Source of the DNA: UBA5018 sp044375975
Lineage (GTDB): Bacteria; Cyanobacteriota; Cyanobacteriia; PCC-6307; Cyanobiaceae
Direction: 5' to 3'
Assembly: GCA_044375975.1 (NCBI GenBank)
Contig: JBILLQ010000001.1
Location: 62,001-126,000, forward strand
Length of the DNA: 64,000 bases
The notes beneath the pieces were generated by a model. That model was given only the letters and a program-made list of their open reading frames with translations, was not told the origin of the DNA and ran no database searches. This document shows, one piece after another, positions 36,686 to 45,295 of the stretch. The translations under genes and the position numbers were made by a program. Position 1 is the first letter of the stretch. Each line of letters begins with the position of its first letter.

Positions 36686-37446
36686 CTGTGCCGCCAGGGC
36701 AGCCACTGATTGGATCTGAGCGGCAGCTGAACCAGCTGCCGCTCAGCGTGGTGGTGCCCGTATTGAATGAAGCCCAGCGGCTGCCGGCCCTGCTGGCTCA
36801 ACTGCAACAGGCGAGCGAACTGGTGGGCGAGGTGCTGGTGGTGGATGGCGGCAGCGAAGATGCCAGCCGCAGCATCGCCGCCCTGGCTGGGGCCCGGCTG
36901 CTGCGCCAGAGCGGCGGCAGGGGCCGCCAATTGGCGGCCGGCGTGGCGGCGGCCCAGGGCTGCTGGCTGTTGCTGCTGCACGGCGATTGCAGCCTGCCCA
37001 GGGGCTGGGATCTGGCCCTGAGACGGGCGATCCAGCAGGGCCAAACCCGCAGCCCAAAGCCAACTGGGGCAGGGGCGCAGGCCTTTTACTTCGAATTGGC
37101 GATCGGGGGCCGCCAGCCTGGCTTATGGCTGGTGGAGCTGGCGGTGGCCCTGCGCAGCCGCTGGTGGCAGCGGCCCTATGGGGATCAGGGGCTGCTGCTG
37201 CCCGCCGCCCTGCTCGCCGCCGCCGGTGGGGTGAAGCCGATACCACTGATGGAGGATTTGGACCTGGTGCAGCGGCTGCGGCGCCATGGCCGACTGGTGA
37301 GTCTGCGGCTGCGCTTGTCGGTGGATGGGCGGCGCTGGCAGCGCCTGGGGATTTGGGGGGCAACCCTGGCCAATGCCAGGCTGCGACAAGCCTGGCGGCG
37401 CGGCGTCAACCCCGAGGAGCTGGCCCGGCGCTATCGGGCGCCCTAG
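36682..37446 (+). CDS. TIGR04283-family glycosyltransferase (arsenosugar type)
   Basis: This 254-residue GT2-fold protein shows LSVVVPVLNEAQRLPALLAQL, then VLVVDGGSEDASRS and LLLLHGDCSLPRGWD, and PYGDQGLLLPAALLAAAGGVKPIPLMEDLDLVQRLRRHG near residue 190, all characteristic of TIGR04283. It overlaps the preceding gene by four bases (ATGA), so the two are cotranslated. The family is implicated in arsenosugar synthesis after radical-SAM ArsS; no arsS or arsM is in the window, so the pathway role is inferred. Confidence 0.85.
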   Translation: MTVPPGQPLIGSERQLNQLPLSVVVPVLNEAQRLPALLAQLQQASELVGEVLVVDGGSEDASRSIAALAGARLLRQSGGRGRQLAAGVAAAQGCWLLLLHGDCSLPRGWDLALRRAIQQGQTRSPKPTGAGAQAFYFELAIGGRQPGLWLVELAVALRSRWWQRPYGDQGLLLPAALLAAAGGVKPIPLMEDLDLVQRLRRHGRLVSLRLRLSVDGRRWQRLGIWGATLANARLRQAWRRGVNPEELARRYRAP

Positions 37447-37467
37447 GCAAGCGGCTCAATCAAAAGC

Positions 37468-38049
37468 TCAAGGGGCGTACCAAAAGGCGCAGCGGCGCTG
37501 CAAAGGTTCCAGTTCCCAGCCCTGGTTGGCATAGAAGCCCACCACATCTGGATCGGCGAACAGGCTCACCCTTTCCACCTCCATGGCGCGCAACTGATCC
37601 AGCACGTAGTCCATCAGCTGTTTGCCCAGGCCCACCCCCTGGTAATGAGGATGCACTGCCACATCCCACACCGCGGCTTCCACCACCCCATCGCCGGTGC
37701 AGCGGGCAAAGCCCACCAGCTTTGGCAGGCGGGGATCGTGGCGCCAGAGGCCCACCTGCAACAGGCTGTGCTCCAGGGCCTTGCGCACGCGCCGCAAGGG
37801 ACGACGACTCCAGCCCACCGCATCGCAGAGCTGCTCGTACTCGATCAGATCGATCTCGCGCTCGCGGCTTAGCACCATCGAGACCTGGAGCCTGGAGGCG
37901 GGACAGGGACGGTGGCCAAGGCCATACAGGCAATTGAGCAACTCTGAGGCTGTGGACCCATGGCTCTGGCCATCGCTGGCCATATGGCTCAGCTGCTCCC
38001 TCAACTGATCCCCCCACTGGTCCCGCCGCTCATCTCCAACTGCTGCCAC
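37468..38049 (-). CDS. GNAT-family N-acetyltransferase (Ycf52-like)
   Basis: This 193-residue protein has the acetyl-CoA-binding motif VAVHPHYQGVGLGKQLMDYVLDQL near residue 130 and the C-terminal ADPDVVGFYANQGWE. The segment EIDLIEYEQLCDAVGWSRRPLRRV is typical of the cyanobacterial/plastid Ycf52 group, related to plant NSI acetyltransferases. Substrate is unknown. The first 55 residues are not conserved-looking, and an internal ATG (MVLSREREID) could be the real start. Confidence 0.8.
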   Translation of the reverse strand: MAAVGDERRDQWGDQLREQLSHMASDGQSHGSTASELLNCLYGLGHRPCPASRLQVSMVLSREREIDLIEYEQLCDAVGWSRRPLRRVRKALEHSLLQVGLWRHDPRLPKLVGFARCTGDGVVEAAVWDVAVHPHYQGVGLGKQLMDYVLDQLRAMEVERVSLFADPDVVGFYANQGWELEPLQRRCAFWYAP

Positions 38050-38514
38050 GTCGATTCACAATCCTGCACGACTGGCCCCCGATCATCGCCCTAACCAGGG
38101 GGCACAAGGAAAACCTGCCCATGCTCAAACCTGCAGGCGATGCCAGGCCAGCCAGGCAGGCGGTGGCTTCAGGTGCCATCGCAGTGGATCGCCGGCAGCC
38201 ACCGGGCGGAGCTGCGAGCGGGGCTGCGAGAGGGGCCGGCCAACTGCCGATGGGCGCGAGGCCTGCACAACCAGGGGCCATCTTTGAGGCTTGGCTAATA
38301 CAAACCCCGGAGCATCGCTTGGGCGATTGCCAGGGGCATTCATAGCGTATTCCAAGGGCATCTGCAATCTAAGAGCATCTTTTTCCTGGGGAATCTTTGA
38401 AAAACCAAAGCGACAGCCAATGGAGCCCTGATGCCACAATGGCTATCAGCTGACTGGAAGATGAAATGGTGGTTTTCCAGAGGCTCCCCAAGGAAATATT
38501 TAGCTTATTTATAT
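38050..38514. other. Intergenic region without a supported gene
   Basis: This 465-bp gap lies between the GNAT start and the ABC exporter stop. Three short frames occur but none has a ribosome site or protein-like composition. It should contain the GNAT promoter; no clear boxes, repeats or terminator were found. Confidence 0.4.
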
Positions 38515-40356
38515 CTACAGAGCCGCCAAGCCTCGCTCTTGCAGCTCAGCCAGCTGGGCATAAAGGCCTCCGGCGGCGCGGAGTTCGCGGTGGTTGCCCT
38601 GTTCGATCAGGCGACCGCGCTTGAGCACAAAAATGCGATCTACCGTCTCCACGGTGGCCAACCGGTGGGCAATCACGATCGCCGTGCGCTGGTGCAGCAG
38701 GCTGTCCAGGTCTCGTTGCAGGGTGGCCTCGGTGGAGGGATCCATGAAGGCGGTGGCCTCATCCATCACCAGCACGGCTGGATCGCGAATCGCCACCCGC
38801 GCCACCGCCAACAGCTGCCGCTCGCCGGAGGAGAGATTGCCTCCCCGCTCGCGCAGTTCGGTGGCCAGGCCGTCGGGCAGGCGGGCTAGCAGCGGATCGA
38901 GACCCAGTTCAGCGCAGAGGCGAGCCAGGGTATCGCTGGAAATATCGGCGTCGAGGCGCAGGTTATCGGCGACATTGCCGCTGAACAGGAAGGTGTCTTG
39001 CAAAACCACCCCCAGCCGTTGGCGCAGGCTGGTGATCGATAGCTCACGAATATCAACGCCATCGAGCAAGATGCGCCCCTGCTGCGGTTCATAGAGACGG
39101 CAGAGCAGGCGAATCACGGTGGTCTTGCCAGAACCGGTGGGACCCACCAGGGCGACATGCTCTCCCGGAGCTATGCGAAAGCTGAGCTTTTCGATGATCG
39201 GTTCATCGGGTCGGTAGGCGAAGCAGACGTCTTCAAATACCACCTCGGCGGCCTTGATCAACTGCTTTGATCTGGGGGCATTGCCAGCAGCAGCCAAGGC
39301 GGCCCGATTAGCTGCGGCATCAACTCTTAATGCGGCAGCAACCTGTGGGCTGTCAGCAATCTCGATTGGCTCCTCCAGCAATTCGCCAATTCTCTCCACC
39401 GCAGTTAAACCCCCTTGGATTTGGGTGAAACGTTCGGCCAATTGCCGCAGGGGATCAAATAGGCGCTGAGAATAGAGAATGAAGGTGGTTAGGGTGCCCA
39501 GGCCGATCGCTTGGCTGGTAACCAGCCAACCGCCAAGGGCCAGCACCACAGCCACGGCGCTAAGGGCAACCCACTCAATAAAAGCGGAAATAGAGCTATC
39601 ATAAAATATAGTTCCGTTTACAGCTCCCTTGTAGGCGGCAGTGGTAACGGCAAAATTGGCGCTATTAACCGCCTCCCGCCGGAACATCTGCACCACCTCA
39701 AGACCCTGGAGGTTTTCCTGCAGATCGGCATTTAACTGGCCCAACTCTTCCCGCACCCTGTAGTTGGCCTTGCGATAGCGACCCTGTAGCCAGATGACGC
39801 CGATGGTGACCGGCAACTGGGAGCAGAGCAGCAGTAGGCCCATGCGCCATTCGATCGAAATCATCGTGACCGCAATCACCACCAGGGTGACCAGATCGGC
39901 TAGTACGCCTACGGCGCCACTGCCAAATACCTCGGCCAGGGCATCGACGTCACTGGTGAGCCGGGTGAGCAACTTGCCCACCGGGGTGCGGTCGTGGAAG
40001 CGCAGCGACAGGGCCAGGGCATGGGAGAAGAGGTGGTCGCGGATGCGGGCCGTGAGCCGCTGCCCCACCAACTGCACATTGAAGCTCTGCAGCCCTTGCA
40101 GGCAGAGCCGGGTGAGTACGGCCAGCAGCAGCAGCACCACGATCGAATGGATCGCCTGGGGCACCGGCAGGCCCTGCAGCCAGGCCATTGTTGGCTCCCG
40201 GCGCAGCACCGATATCGCCTGGCCCACCAACAACGGCTGCACTGCGCCGGCAAAGGCCAGGGGGATCAGCAGCAACAGGGTGAGGCTGAGGCGGCGGCGG
40301 TCGCGCCCGAGGTAGGGAAGCAATCGCAGCAGCCGCTGACGGTCGAGTCGGGCCAT
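38515..40356 (-). CDS. ABC exporter, fused membrane and ATPase domains
   Basis: This 613-residue half-transporter has a six-helix ABC_membrane domain in the first 320 residues (including GKLLTRLTSDVDALAEVFGSGAVGVLADL) and an ATPase domain with Walker A GPTGSGKTT near residue 411. Further motifs are the signature LSSGERQLLAVARVAIRDPAVLVMDEAT, where the second Gly of the usual LSGGQ is Ser-Gly, and switch His IVIAHRLATVE. It resembles MsbA/multidrug lipid exporters and works as a homo- or heterodimer. Its start overlaps the hisG stop (TGATG). Confidence 0.9.
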   Translation of the reverse strand: MARLDRQRLLRLLPYLGRDRRRLSLTLLLLIPLAFAGAVQPLLVGQAISVLRREPTMAWLQGLPVPQAIHSIVVLLLLAVLTRLCLQGLQSFNVQLVGQRLTARIRDHLFSHALALSLRFHDRTPVGKLLTRLTSDVDALAEVFGSGAVGVLADLVTLVVIAVTMISIEWRMGLLLLCSQLPVTIGVIWLQGRYRKANYRVREELGQLNADLQENLQGLEVVQMFRREAVNSANFAVTTAAYKGAVNGTIFYDSSISAFIEWVALSAVAVVLALGGWLVTSQAIGLGTLTTFILYSQRLFDPLRQLAERFTQIQGGLTAVERIGELLEEPIEIADSPQVAAALRVDAAANRAALAAAGNAPRSKQLIKAAEVVFEDVCFAYRPDEPIIEKLSFRIAPGEHVALVGPTGSGKTTVIRLLCRLYEPQQGRILLDGVDIRELSITSLRQRLGVVLQDTFLFSGNVADNLRLDADISSDTLARLCAELGLDPLLARLPDGLATELRERGGNLSSGERQLLAVARVAIRDPAVLVMDEATAFMDPSTEATLQRDLDSLLHQRTAIVIAHRLATVETVDRIFVLKRGRLIEQGNHRELRAAGGLYAQLAELQERGLAAL

Positions 40357-41096
40357 CAGGTGGCGGCCACCAGGCCCGCCGCGCCGCCAGCGGCGGCAGA
40401 AGAAGCCATAGCCACAGCTGTGGTGCTGGCGGCAGCAGAGGCTGTAGCGGCAGCTGTGGTGCCGGCTGTGGCTGCGGCAATGCGATCGACGATCTGCCGC
40501 AGCGGGCCGTCATCTAGACGCAGGGCCAGGGGATGGCCGATCAGCCGGGCGGTGCTGTGGAATAGATCCTCGATGGCCACCAGGCCGTTCTCCTGCAGGG
40601 TGCGGCCGGTGGCCACCAGATCCACGATCGCCTCGCTCATGCCGGTGATCGGACCCAGCTCCACCGAACCGGCTAAGTGGATAAGTTCCACCGGCAAATC
40701 GAGCTTACGGAAATAGTCTTCTGCGCAGCGGGTGAATTTGCTGGCTACACGGCAATGGGCCGGCAGATCAGCGGCGCGCTTGTAGCCACTGCTGGCCTTA
40801 ACCGCCACGCTCATGCGGCAGCCACCAAAGCCCAGGTCCACCAGAGGGGCGACGGGCAATTGCAGCTCCTGGAGCACGTCGTAGCCCACCACCCCCAGCT
40901 GGGCCTGGCCGTAAGCCACGTAGACAGGCACATCGGCATTGCGCACCAGCAGGGCGCTGGCCCGGCCGCAGCGGCTGGGCACCATCAACAAGCGATTGCC
41001 CGGCTCGAGCACCGCGGCGAAGTCGAGGCCAGCTGCGGCCAGGCGGGCCACAGAATCCTTGAGCAGGGCCCCCTTAGCCAGCGCCACGGTGATCAT
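40356..41096 (-). CDS. hisG: ATP phosphoribosyltransferase, short form HisG
   Basis: From ATG 41096 the protein has 246 residues. It shows MITVALAKGALLKDS, a CRMSVAVKA strand, CRVASKFTRCAEDYF, and the PRPP-binding loop GITGMSEAIVDLVATGRTLQENGL. It lacks the C-terminal regulatory domain of long HisG and so depends on HisZ, whose gene is at the left end of this window. It catalyses the first step of histidine synthesis. The last 40 residues are an Ala/Thr low-complexity tail beyond the usual HisG end. Confidence 0.95.
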   Translation of the reverse strand: MITVALAKGALLKDSVARLAAAGLDFAAVLEPGNRLLMVPSRCGRASALLVRNADVPVYVAYGQAQLGVVGYDVLQELQLPVAPLVDLGFGGCRMSVAVKASSGYKRAADLPAHCRVASKFTRCAEDYFRKLDLPVELIHLAGSVELGPITGMSEAIVDLVATGRTLQENGLVAIEDLFHSTARLIGHPLALRLDDGPLRQIVDRIAAATAGTTAAATASAAASTTAVAMASSAAAGGAAGLVAAT

Positions 41097-41131
41097 GGGC
41101 AAGGGATCAGGCCAACCACTGGACTTTAACG

Positions 41132-42034
41132 ATGCAGCAACCACCGGAGCCCAGCCCAGCGGAGCAGACCGCAACAGAGACCAGCCGGGCAAGGGCGACC
41201 GGAGCGACGGCCGCTGAAAGTGGAGCCACCGCAACAGAAACCAGCGGAGCAGATACCAATGGAGCAGAGGCCGCCGAGCGCCTGGCGGTGTGGCTGATCC
41301 CGGTGCTCAATGACAACTATGTGATCGTGCTGGAGCGGCGGGGGCAGGCCGTGCTGGTGGATCCGGCCGTGGCGGAGCCGGTGATCGAGCAGCTGGAGCG
41401 GCGCGGCTTGCAGCTGGTGGCGATCCTGCACACCCACCACCACCAGGACCACATCGGCGGCACGCCAGGGCTGCTGCGCCGCTGGCCAACGGCGACGGTG
41501 ATCGCGGCCGCCAGCGACCGCGACCGCATTCCTCTGCAGACCCGCAGCGTGGCGGATGGGGATAAGTTGCAGCTGCTGGGCCGCCAGCTGCAGGTGCTGG
41601 CGGTGCCTGGCCATACCGCCCACCACATCGCCTATTACCTGCCAGCGGCGCCGGCCAGCGGCGAACCGCCGGAACTGCTCTGCGGCGACACCCTGTTCGC
41701 GGCGGGCTGCGGCCGCCTGTTCGAGGGCAGCCCGGCCCAAATGCGGACCTCCCTGGGCCGCTTCGCAGCACTTCCCGATGCCACCCGGGTCTGGTGTGCC
41801 CATGAGTACACAGAGGCCAACCTGCGCTGGGCCCATGCCTGTGTCGATGGGGCGGATCCGGCGGCAGTGCCGATCGCTGAGCGCTTGCAGGCGGTGATTG
41901 GCTGCCGGCAGCGGGGCGAGGCCAGCATCCCCAGCAGCATCGGCCTGGAAAAGCAGACAAATTTGTTTATGCGCACCGTCGATGCTGAGCAGCTGGCGCA
42001 GCTGCGGCGGCATAAGGACCACTGGCGCGGCTGA
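41132..42034 (+). CDS. gloB: Hydroxyacylglutathione hydrolase (glyoxalase II)
   Basis: The metallo-beta-lactamase fold is clear: LIPVLNDNYVIVLE, metal motif THHHQDHIGG near residue 105, VPGHTAHHIAYYL, CGDTLFAAGCGRLFEGSPAQM and CAHEYTEANLRWA, all glyoxalase II hallmarks. It hydrolyses S-lactoylglutathione in methylglyoxal detoxification. The first 45 residues are a Thr/Ala/Glu repeat (ATETSGA), unlike the family, so the real start may lie near LAVWLIPVL. It is divergent from hisG with only 35 bp between starts. Confidence 0.92.
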   Translation: MQQPPEPSPAEQTATETSRARATGATAAESGATATETSGADTNGAEAAERLAVWLIPVLNDNYVIVLERRGQAVLVDPAVAEPVIEQLERRGLQLVAILHTHHHQDHIGGTPGLLRRWPTATVIAAASDRDRIPLQTRSVADGDKLQLLGRQLQVLAVPGHTAHHIAYYLPAAPASGEPPELLCGDTLFAAGCGRLFEGSPAQMRTSLGRFAALPDATRVWCAHEYTEANLRWAHACVDGADPAAVPIAERLQAVIGCRQRGEASIPSSIGLEKQTNLFMRTVDAEQLAQLRRHKDHWRG

Positions 42035-42105
42035 GCTGGCACTGGCATCGAGTCACTGGCGCCATAGGCTCAACCGCCAATCCCCCTTAAAGGCAGCAGC
42101 AAGTT

Positions 42106-42510
42106 ATGGCCAGCATTCCAGCGCCCCAGGCCGTGGTTACCGCCGCGGCGCCGGCGCCGGTGGGTCCCTACAACCAGGCGGTAAAGGCCGCCGGACTGCT
42201 GTTTTGCTCCGGCCAGATCGCTCTCGATCCCGCCACTGGCGCGATGGTGGGCGATGGCGATGTGGAGCTGGAGACGCGCCAGGTGCTGGCCAACCTCCAG
42301 GCGGTGCTGGCGGCGGCGGGCTGTACGCCCCAGCAGGTGGTGCGCACCACGGTGTTTCTGGCCGACCTGGCCGATTTCGCCGCCGTAAACGCCATCTATG
42401 GAGAGGTGTTTGGCGAGGGGGTCAGCCCGGCCCGGGCCTGCGTTGAGGTGGCGGCCCTACCCAAGGCCGCCCGGGTGGAGATCGACTGCATCGCCGTGTT
42501 GGCCTCGTGA
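42106..42510 (+). CDS. ridA: RidA-family reactive intermediate deaminase
   Basis: This 134-residue protein matches RidA/YjgF: APVGPYNQAVKAAGLLFCSGQIALDP, then QVLANLQAVLAAAGCTPQQVVRTTVFLADLADFAAVNAIY and the C-terminal RACVEVAALPKAARVEIDCIAVL with the catalytic arginine. It hydrolyses 2-aminoacrylate and related imines formed by PLP enzymes. It lies 71 bp after gloB on the same strand. Confidence 0.95.
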   Translation: MASIPAPQAVVTAAAPAPVGPYNQAVKAAGLLFCSGQIALDPATGAMVGDGDVELETRQVLANLQAVLAAAGCTPQQVVRTTVFLADLADFAAVNAIYGEVFGEGVSPARACVEVAALPKAARVEIDCIAVLAS

Positions 42511-42585
42511 CAAATTGAGACCTCAGGCATTGCCCTGGGACTGGCAATGCCCCAGAGCGGCCAGTGCTCTAAAGCGGCCGATCGA

Positions 42586-42783
42586 TCAGATCTGGCACTC
42601 CAACATCTGGGATGCCGCCTGATCGTCGACAGCGCAAAGGCGCTCCAAAATGCCCTGCAGGTCTAGGGGCGACAATTCGCCATCATCACCCCACTTCAAG
42701 CAGGAGCGGCCGAGGCAGGAGCTGGGCTCGCCGCCTGGGCCAGGGCTGAAGCCAGGATTGGTTCCGCGGAAATCGGACAGCAT
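42586..42783 (-). CDS. Small conserved-looking hypothetical protein
   Basis: A 65-residue frame starts at ATG 42783 with GGAGG seven bases upstream, reading MLSDFRGTNPGFSPGPGGEPSSC. It has four cysteines and an acidic C-terminal helix (LSPLDLQGILERLCAVDDQ). The strong ribosome site and composition support a real gene, but I do not recognise a family and no function can be given. It converges on ridA. Confidence 0.6.
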   Translation of the reverse strand: MLSDFRGTNPGFSPGPGGEPSSCLGRSCLKWGDDGELSPLDLQGILERLCAVDDQAASQMLECQI

Positions 42784-42966
42784 CACCATCCCTCCATGTC
42801 TTGGAATCAACACTAGCTGCCCCCCTGTCGCTCTGTCTAGGGGGCTGACCAGCTGCCTGGGGAACGGGAAGCCATCTGGCTCGCTAAAATTATTAGGTTG
42901 TTAAGGCATACCCAAGCCAGCTGCCGCTTACCAAGCGGCAACCCGCTGGGCTTATGCTGGCGTCAC

Positions 42967-43040
42967 CGGGGTGTAGCGCAGTTTGGTAGCGCGCCTGCTT
43001 TGGGAGCAGGATGTCGCAGGTTCGAATCCTGTCACCCCGA
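42967..43040 (+). tRNA. tRNA-Pro (anticodon TGG)
   Basis: This 74-base gene has CGGGGTG pairing with CACCCCG plus discriminator A, the D-arm TAGCGCAGTTTGGTAGCGC, the anticodon loop TTTGGGA between CCTGC and GCAGG, and a T-arm with GGTTCGAATCC. CCA is not encoded. Confidence 0.95.
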
Positions 43041-43220
43041 TTTTATTGAACCCAGCCTGCCGCCATTAGCCAACGGTCGGCTGAAGCAGCCTTAGCTCTC
43101 CACTGGTGGAAATAAGGAAGTTTTAATATTTATTCACCTAAAAAATTGCAAAATCTTACTGGCACCGATCAACCAATAGGCCTAGGTCCTCATCGCCCGC
43201 TTATCAAGCCTGGCCAACAA

Positions 43221-44327
43221 CTAAGAGGGCAGGGCCGGCAGGGGCGGCACGATCGAGCGACGCAGAGCCTGCAGCGCCAGGGCCAGGCCAAATAGGGCCG
43301 CCACCGCCAGGCCGCCGAGGCCGAGGGGATTCCAGCGCCAGCAGCGCAGCTCCAGCTGATTCAGGGCGCCAGCTTGCAGCTGCCACAACACCGCCTGGTC
43401 CCCGGGCAGTGCTGTGGCCAGCTGGGGGCTGGCCCGGCGCACCGCCTTCAGGCGCAAGGGATCAAATTTCAGAGCCAAATCCAGGCCCGGGCTGGAGCCC
43501 AGAGGGCTCAGATCGAGGTCGATGCTCAACTGCTGGGCCACCCCGAACACCAGGTTGCGCTCCCGCAATTGCAGTTGCGGCGCCGGCAGGGCCACGCCGC
43601 CCAACTGGGCCGCCCGCTCCAGGTTTGCCCGCAACTCGTCTAGGGCAGCGGCAGCCGGCATCACCGGCGCTTGCCAAAATTGACGGGCGGCCAGGGAGCT
43701 ATCGGCCCGGCGAAACCCCTGGTGCTGCAGGTAGGCACCGAACTGGCGCTGCCAGGGGGTGGGCCTGGGGCTATCGGGCTGCAGCGTGTAGGCCAGTTGC
43801 AGCCGTCCCGGACCGCTGAAGTGCAGTTCGCCCCGCACCTGCATGCAGCCCCCCAGCAGCACCGCCAGCAGGGTGAGCAGCACCACCAGTACCCCAAAAC
43901 CGAGCGGCGCCCTGGTGGCACCCACCGGCGGGGGAGGCGGCGGCGGCGGTTGATTGGCGGCACGGCGGCGGGCCTGCCGCTGCAGATTGCCCAAACTGGG
44001 CTCCAGGTCTTGGAGCAGCGGCATCGTGACAGACCACTCCCGCGGCCGCGTCAGGGCCGGTGCCTCCAATACCTCCCGCAGGTCGCGGGCCTGCTGACGC
44101 AGGTTTGGATCGCTGCTGCGCTGCAGCTGTTTACAGCAACCAATCGCCCGGTCCGCCTGCCCCAGCCCCATCCAGGCGGTCGCCAGCAGCAACAGCGCCT
44201 CGGCCCCCACCGCCGTGCTGGCTGGATGGTCGGCGAGCAGGGGTTCCAGGCTGCGCAGCACGCCGCCGTAGTCCCCGCGATCCAGCAGCAGGCGCGCCTG
44301 CTCCAACAGCAGCTCCGGGGCGGCCAT
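43221..44327 (-). CDS. DUF3153 protein with TPR-like N-terminus
   Basis: From ATG 44327, which overlaps the argB stop, the protein has 368 residues. Residues 1-100 look like TPR helices (LLEQARLLLDRGDYGGVLRSLEPLLADHP). A Pro-rich linker with eight consecutive prolines is followed by a membrane segment ending in a lipobox-like LLGGCMQVRGELHF, then a DUF3153 domain and a C-terminal helix. DUF3153 occurs mainly in cyanobacteria and its role is unknown. The position after argB may simply reflect an operon. Confidence 0.75.
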   Translation of the reverse strand: MAAPELLLEQARLLLDRGDYGGVLRSLEPLLADHPASTAVGAEALLLLATAWMGLGQADRAIGCCKQLQRSSDPNLRQQARDLREVLEAPALTRPREWSVTMPLLQDLEPSLGNLQRQARRRAANQPPPPPPPPVGATRAPLGFGVLVVLLTLLAVLLGGCMQVRGELHFSGPGRLQLAYTLQPDSPRPTPWQRQFGAYLQHQGFRRADSSLAARQFWQAPVMPAAAALDELRANLERAAQLGGVALPAPQLQLRERNLVFGVAQQLSIDLDLSPLGSSPGLDLALKFDPLRLKAVRRASPQLATALPGDQAVLWQLQAGALNQLELRCWRWNPLGLGGLAVAALFGLALALQALRRSIVPPLPALPS

Positions 44328-45277
44328 CAGCGCAGGGTCCGCTGGCTCCCGGTCACCATCGTGCCGATACCGGCATCGGTGAATACCTCCAGCAGCAGGG
44401 CATGGGGCACGCGGCCATCCACAATGTGACCCGCCGCCACCCCCTGGGCCAGGGCGCGAATGCAGCACTCGGTCTTGGGGGTCATGCCGCCCTGCACCAC
44501 CCGATCGGCGATCAGTTGCCTGGCCTCGCTGAGGCTGAGCTGACGTATCAAAGAGGCCGGGTCGTCCTTGTCGCGCAATATTCCCGGCGTATCGGTGAGC
44601 AGGATTAACTTCTCGGCCTGAAGCGCCGCCGCCAGCTCCCCGGCCACCGTATCGGCATTGATGTTGTGGGTCTGGCCATCGGCATCGGCGGCCACGCTGG
44701 AGATCACCGGGATGTAGCCAGCGGCGAGCAGGGGCTGCAGCACCGCGGGATTCACCGCCGCCACATCCCCCACCAGGCCATGGCTGCCGTCACCAAAGCG
44801 GCGAGCCAACACCAGGGCACCATCGCTGCCGCAGAGCCCCACCGCCTTGCCGCCAACCCGGTGCAATCCATTCACAATCTGCTTATTGACGCGCCCCGCC
44901 AGCACCATCTCCACCACGTCCATGGTGTCGGCGCAGGTGACCCGCAGGCCATCGCGGAACTGGGGTTCGATCGCCAGGCGATTCAGCCATTGGTTGATCT
45001 CCGGGCCGCCGCCATGCACAACCACCGGCTGCACCCCCACCGAGGCCAGCAGGGCCAGATCGCGGTACACCGCATCGCGCAGGTCGGCGCGCACCATCGC
45101 CGCGCCGCCATACTTCACCACCACCCGCCGGCCGGCAAAGCGCTGGATGTAGGGCAGTGCCTCGCTGAGCACCGAGACCCGCAGGCTGTCCTCTTGGTTG
45201 ATCTGGGGATCTGAGCTCAAGGCCGCTGGAGATAGGGGAAGGCTGGAAAATACAGGTATCACAATGGCTTCAGGCAT
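44327..45277 (-). CDS. argB: Acetylglutamate kinase
   Basis: This 316-residue kinase has VVKYGGAAM, VVHGGGPEINQWL, VEMVLAGRVNKQIV, the NINADTVAGELAAAL substrate loop and LLTDTPGIL. It phosphorylates N-acetylglutamate in arginine synthesis and in cyanobacteria is the main target activated by canonical PII. The substrate-binding and kinase motifs are intact. It is followed by the DUF3153 gene and preceded by DUF2854 at 18 bp. Confidence 0.96.
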   Translation of the reverse strand: MPEAIVIPVFSSLPLSPAALSSDPQINQEDSLRVSVLSEALPYIQRFAGRRVVVKYGGAAMVRADLRDAVYRDLALLASVGVQPVVVHGGGPEINQWLNRLAIEPQFRDGLRVTCADTMDVVEMVLAGRVNKQIVNGLHRVGGKAVGLCGSDGALVLARRFGDGSHGLVGDVAAVNPAVLQPLLAAGYIPVISSVAADADGQTHNINADTVAGELAAALQAEKLILLTDTPGILRDKDDPASLIRQLSLSEARQLIADRVVQGGMTPKTECCIRALAQGVAAGHIVDGRVPHALLLEVFTDAGIGTMVTGSQRTLR

Positions 45278-45295
45278 GGCCTGGGGCGATGCAGG

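Noticed and set aside
41307..41960. A 217-codon minus-strand frame
   Set aside because: It is antisense to glyoxalase II, whose metal motifs are intact, and reflects high GC content.
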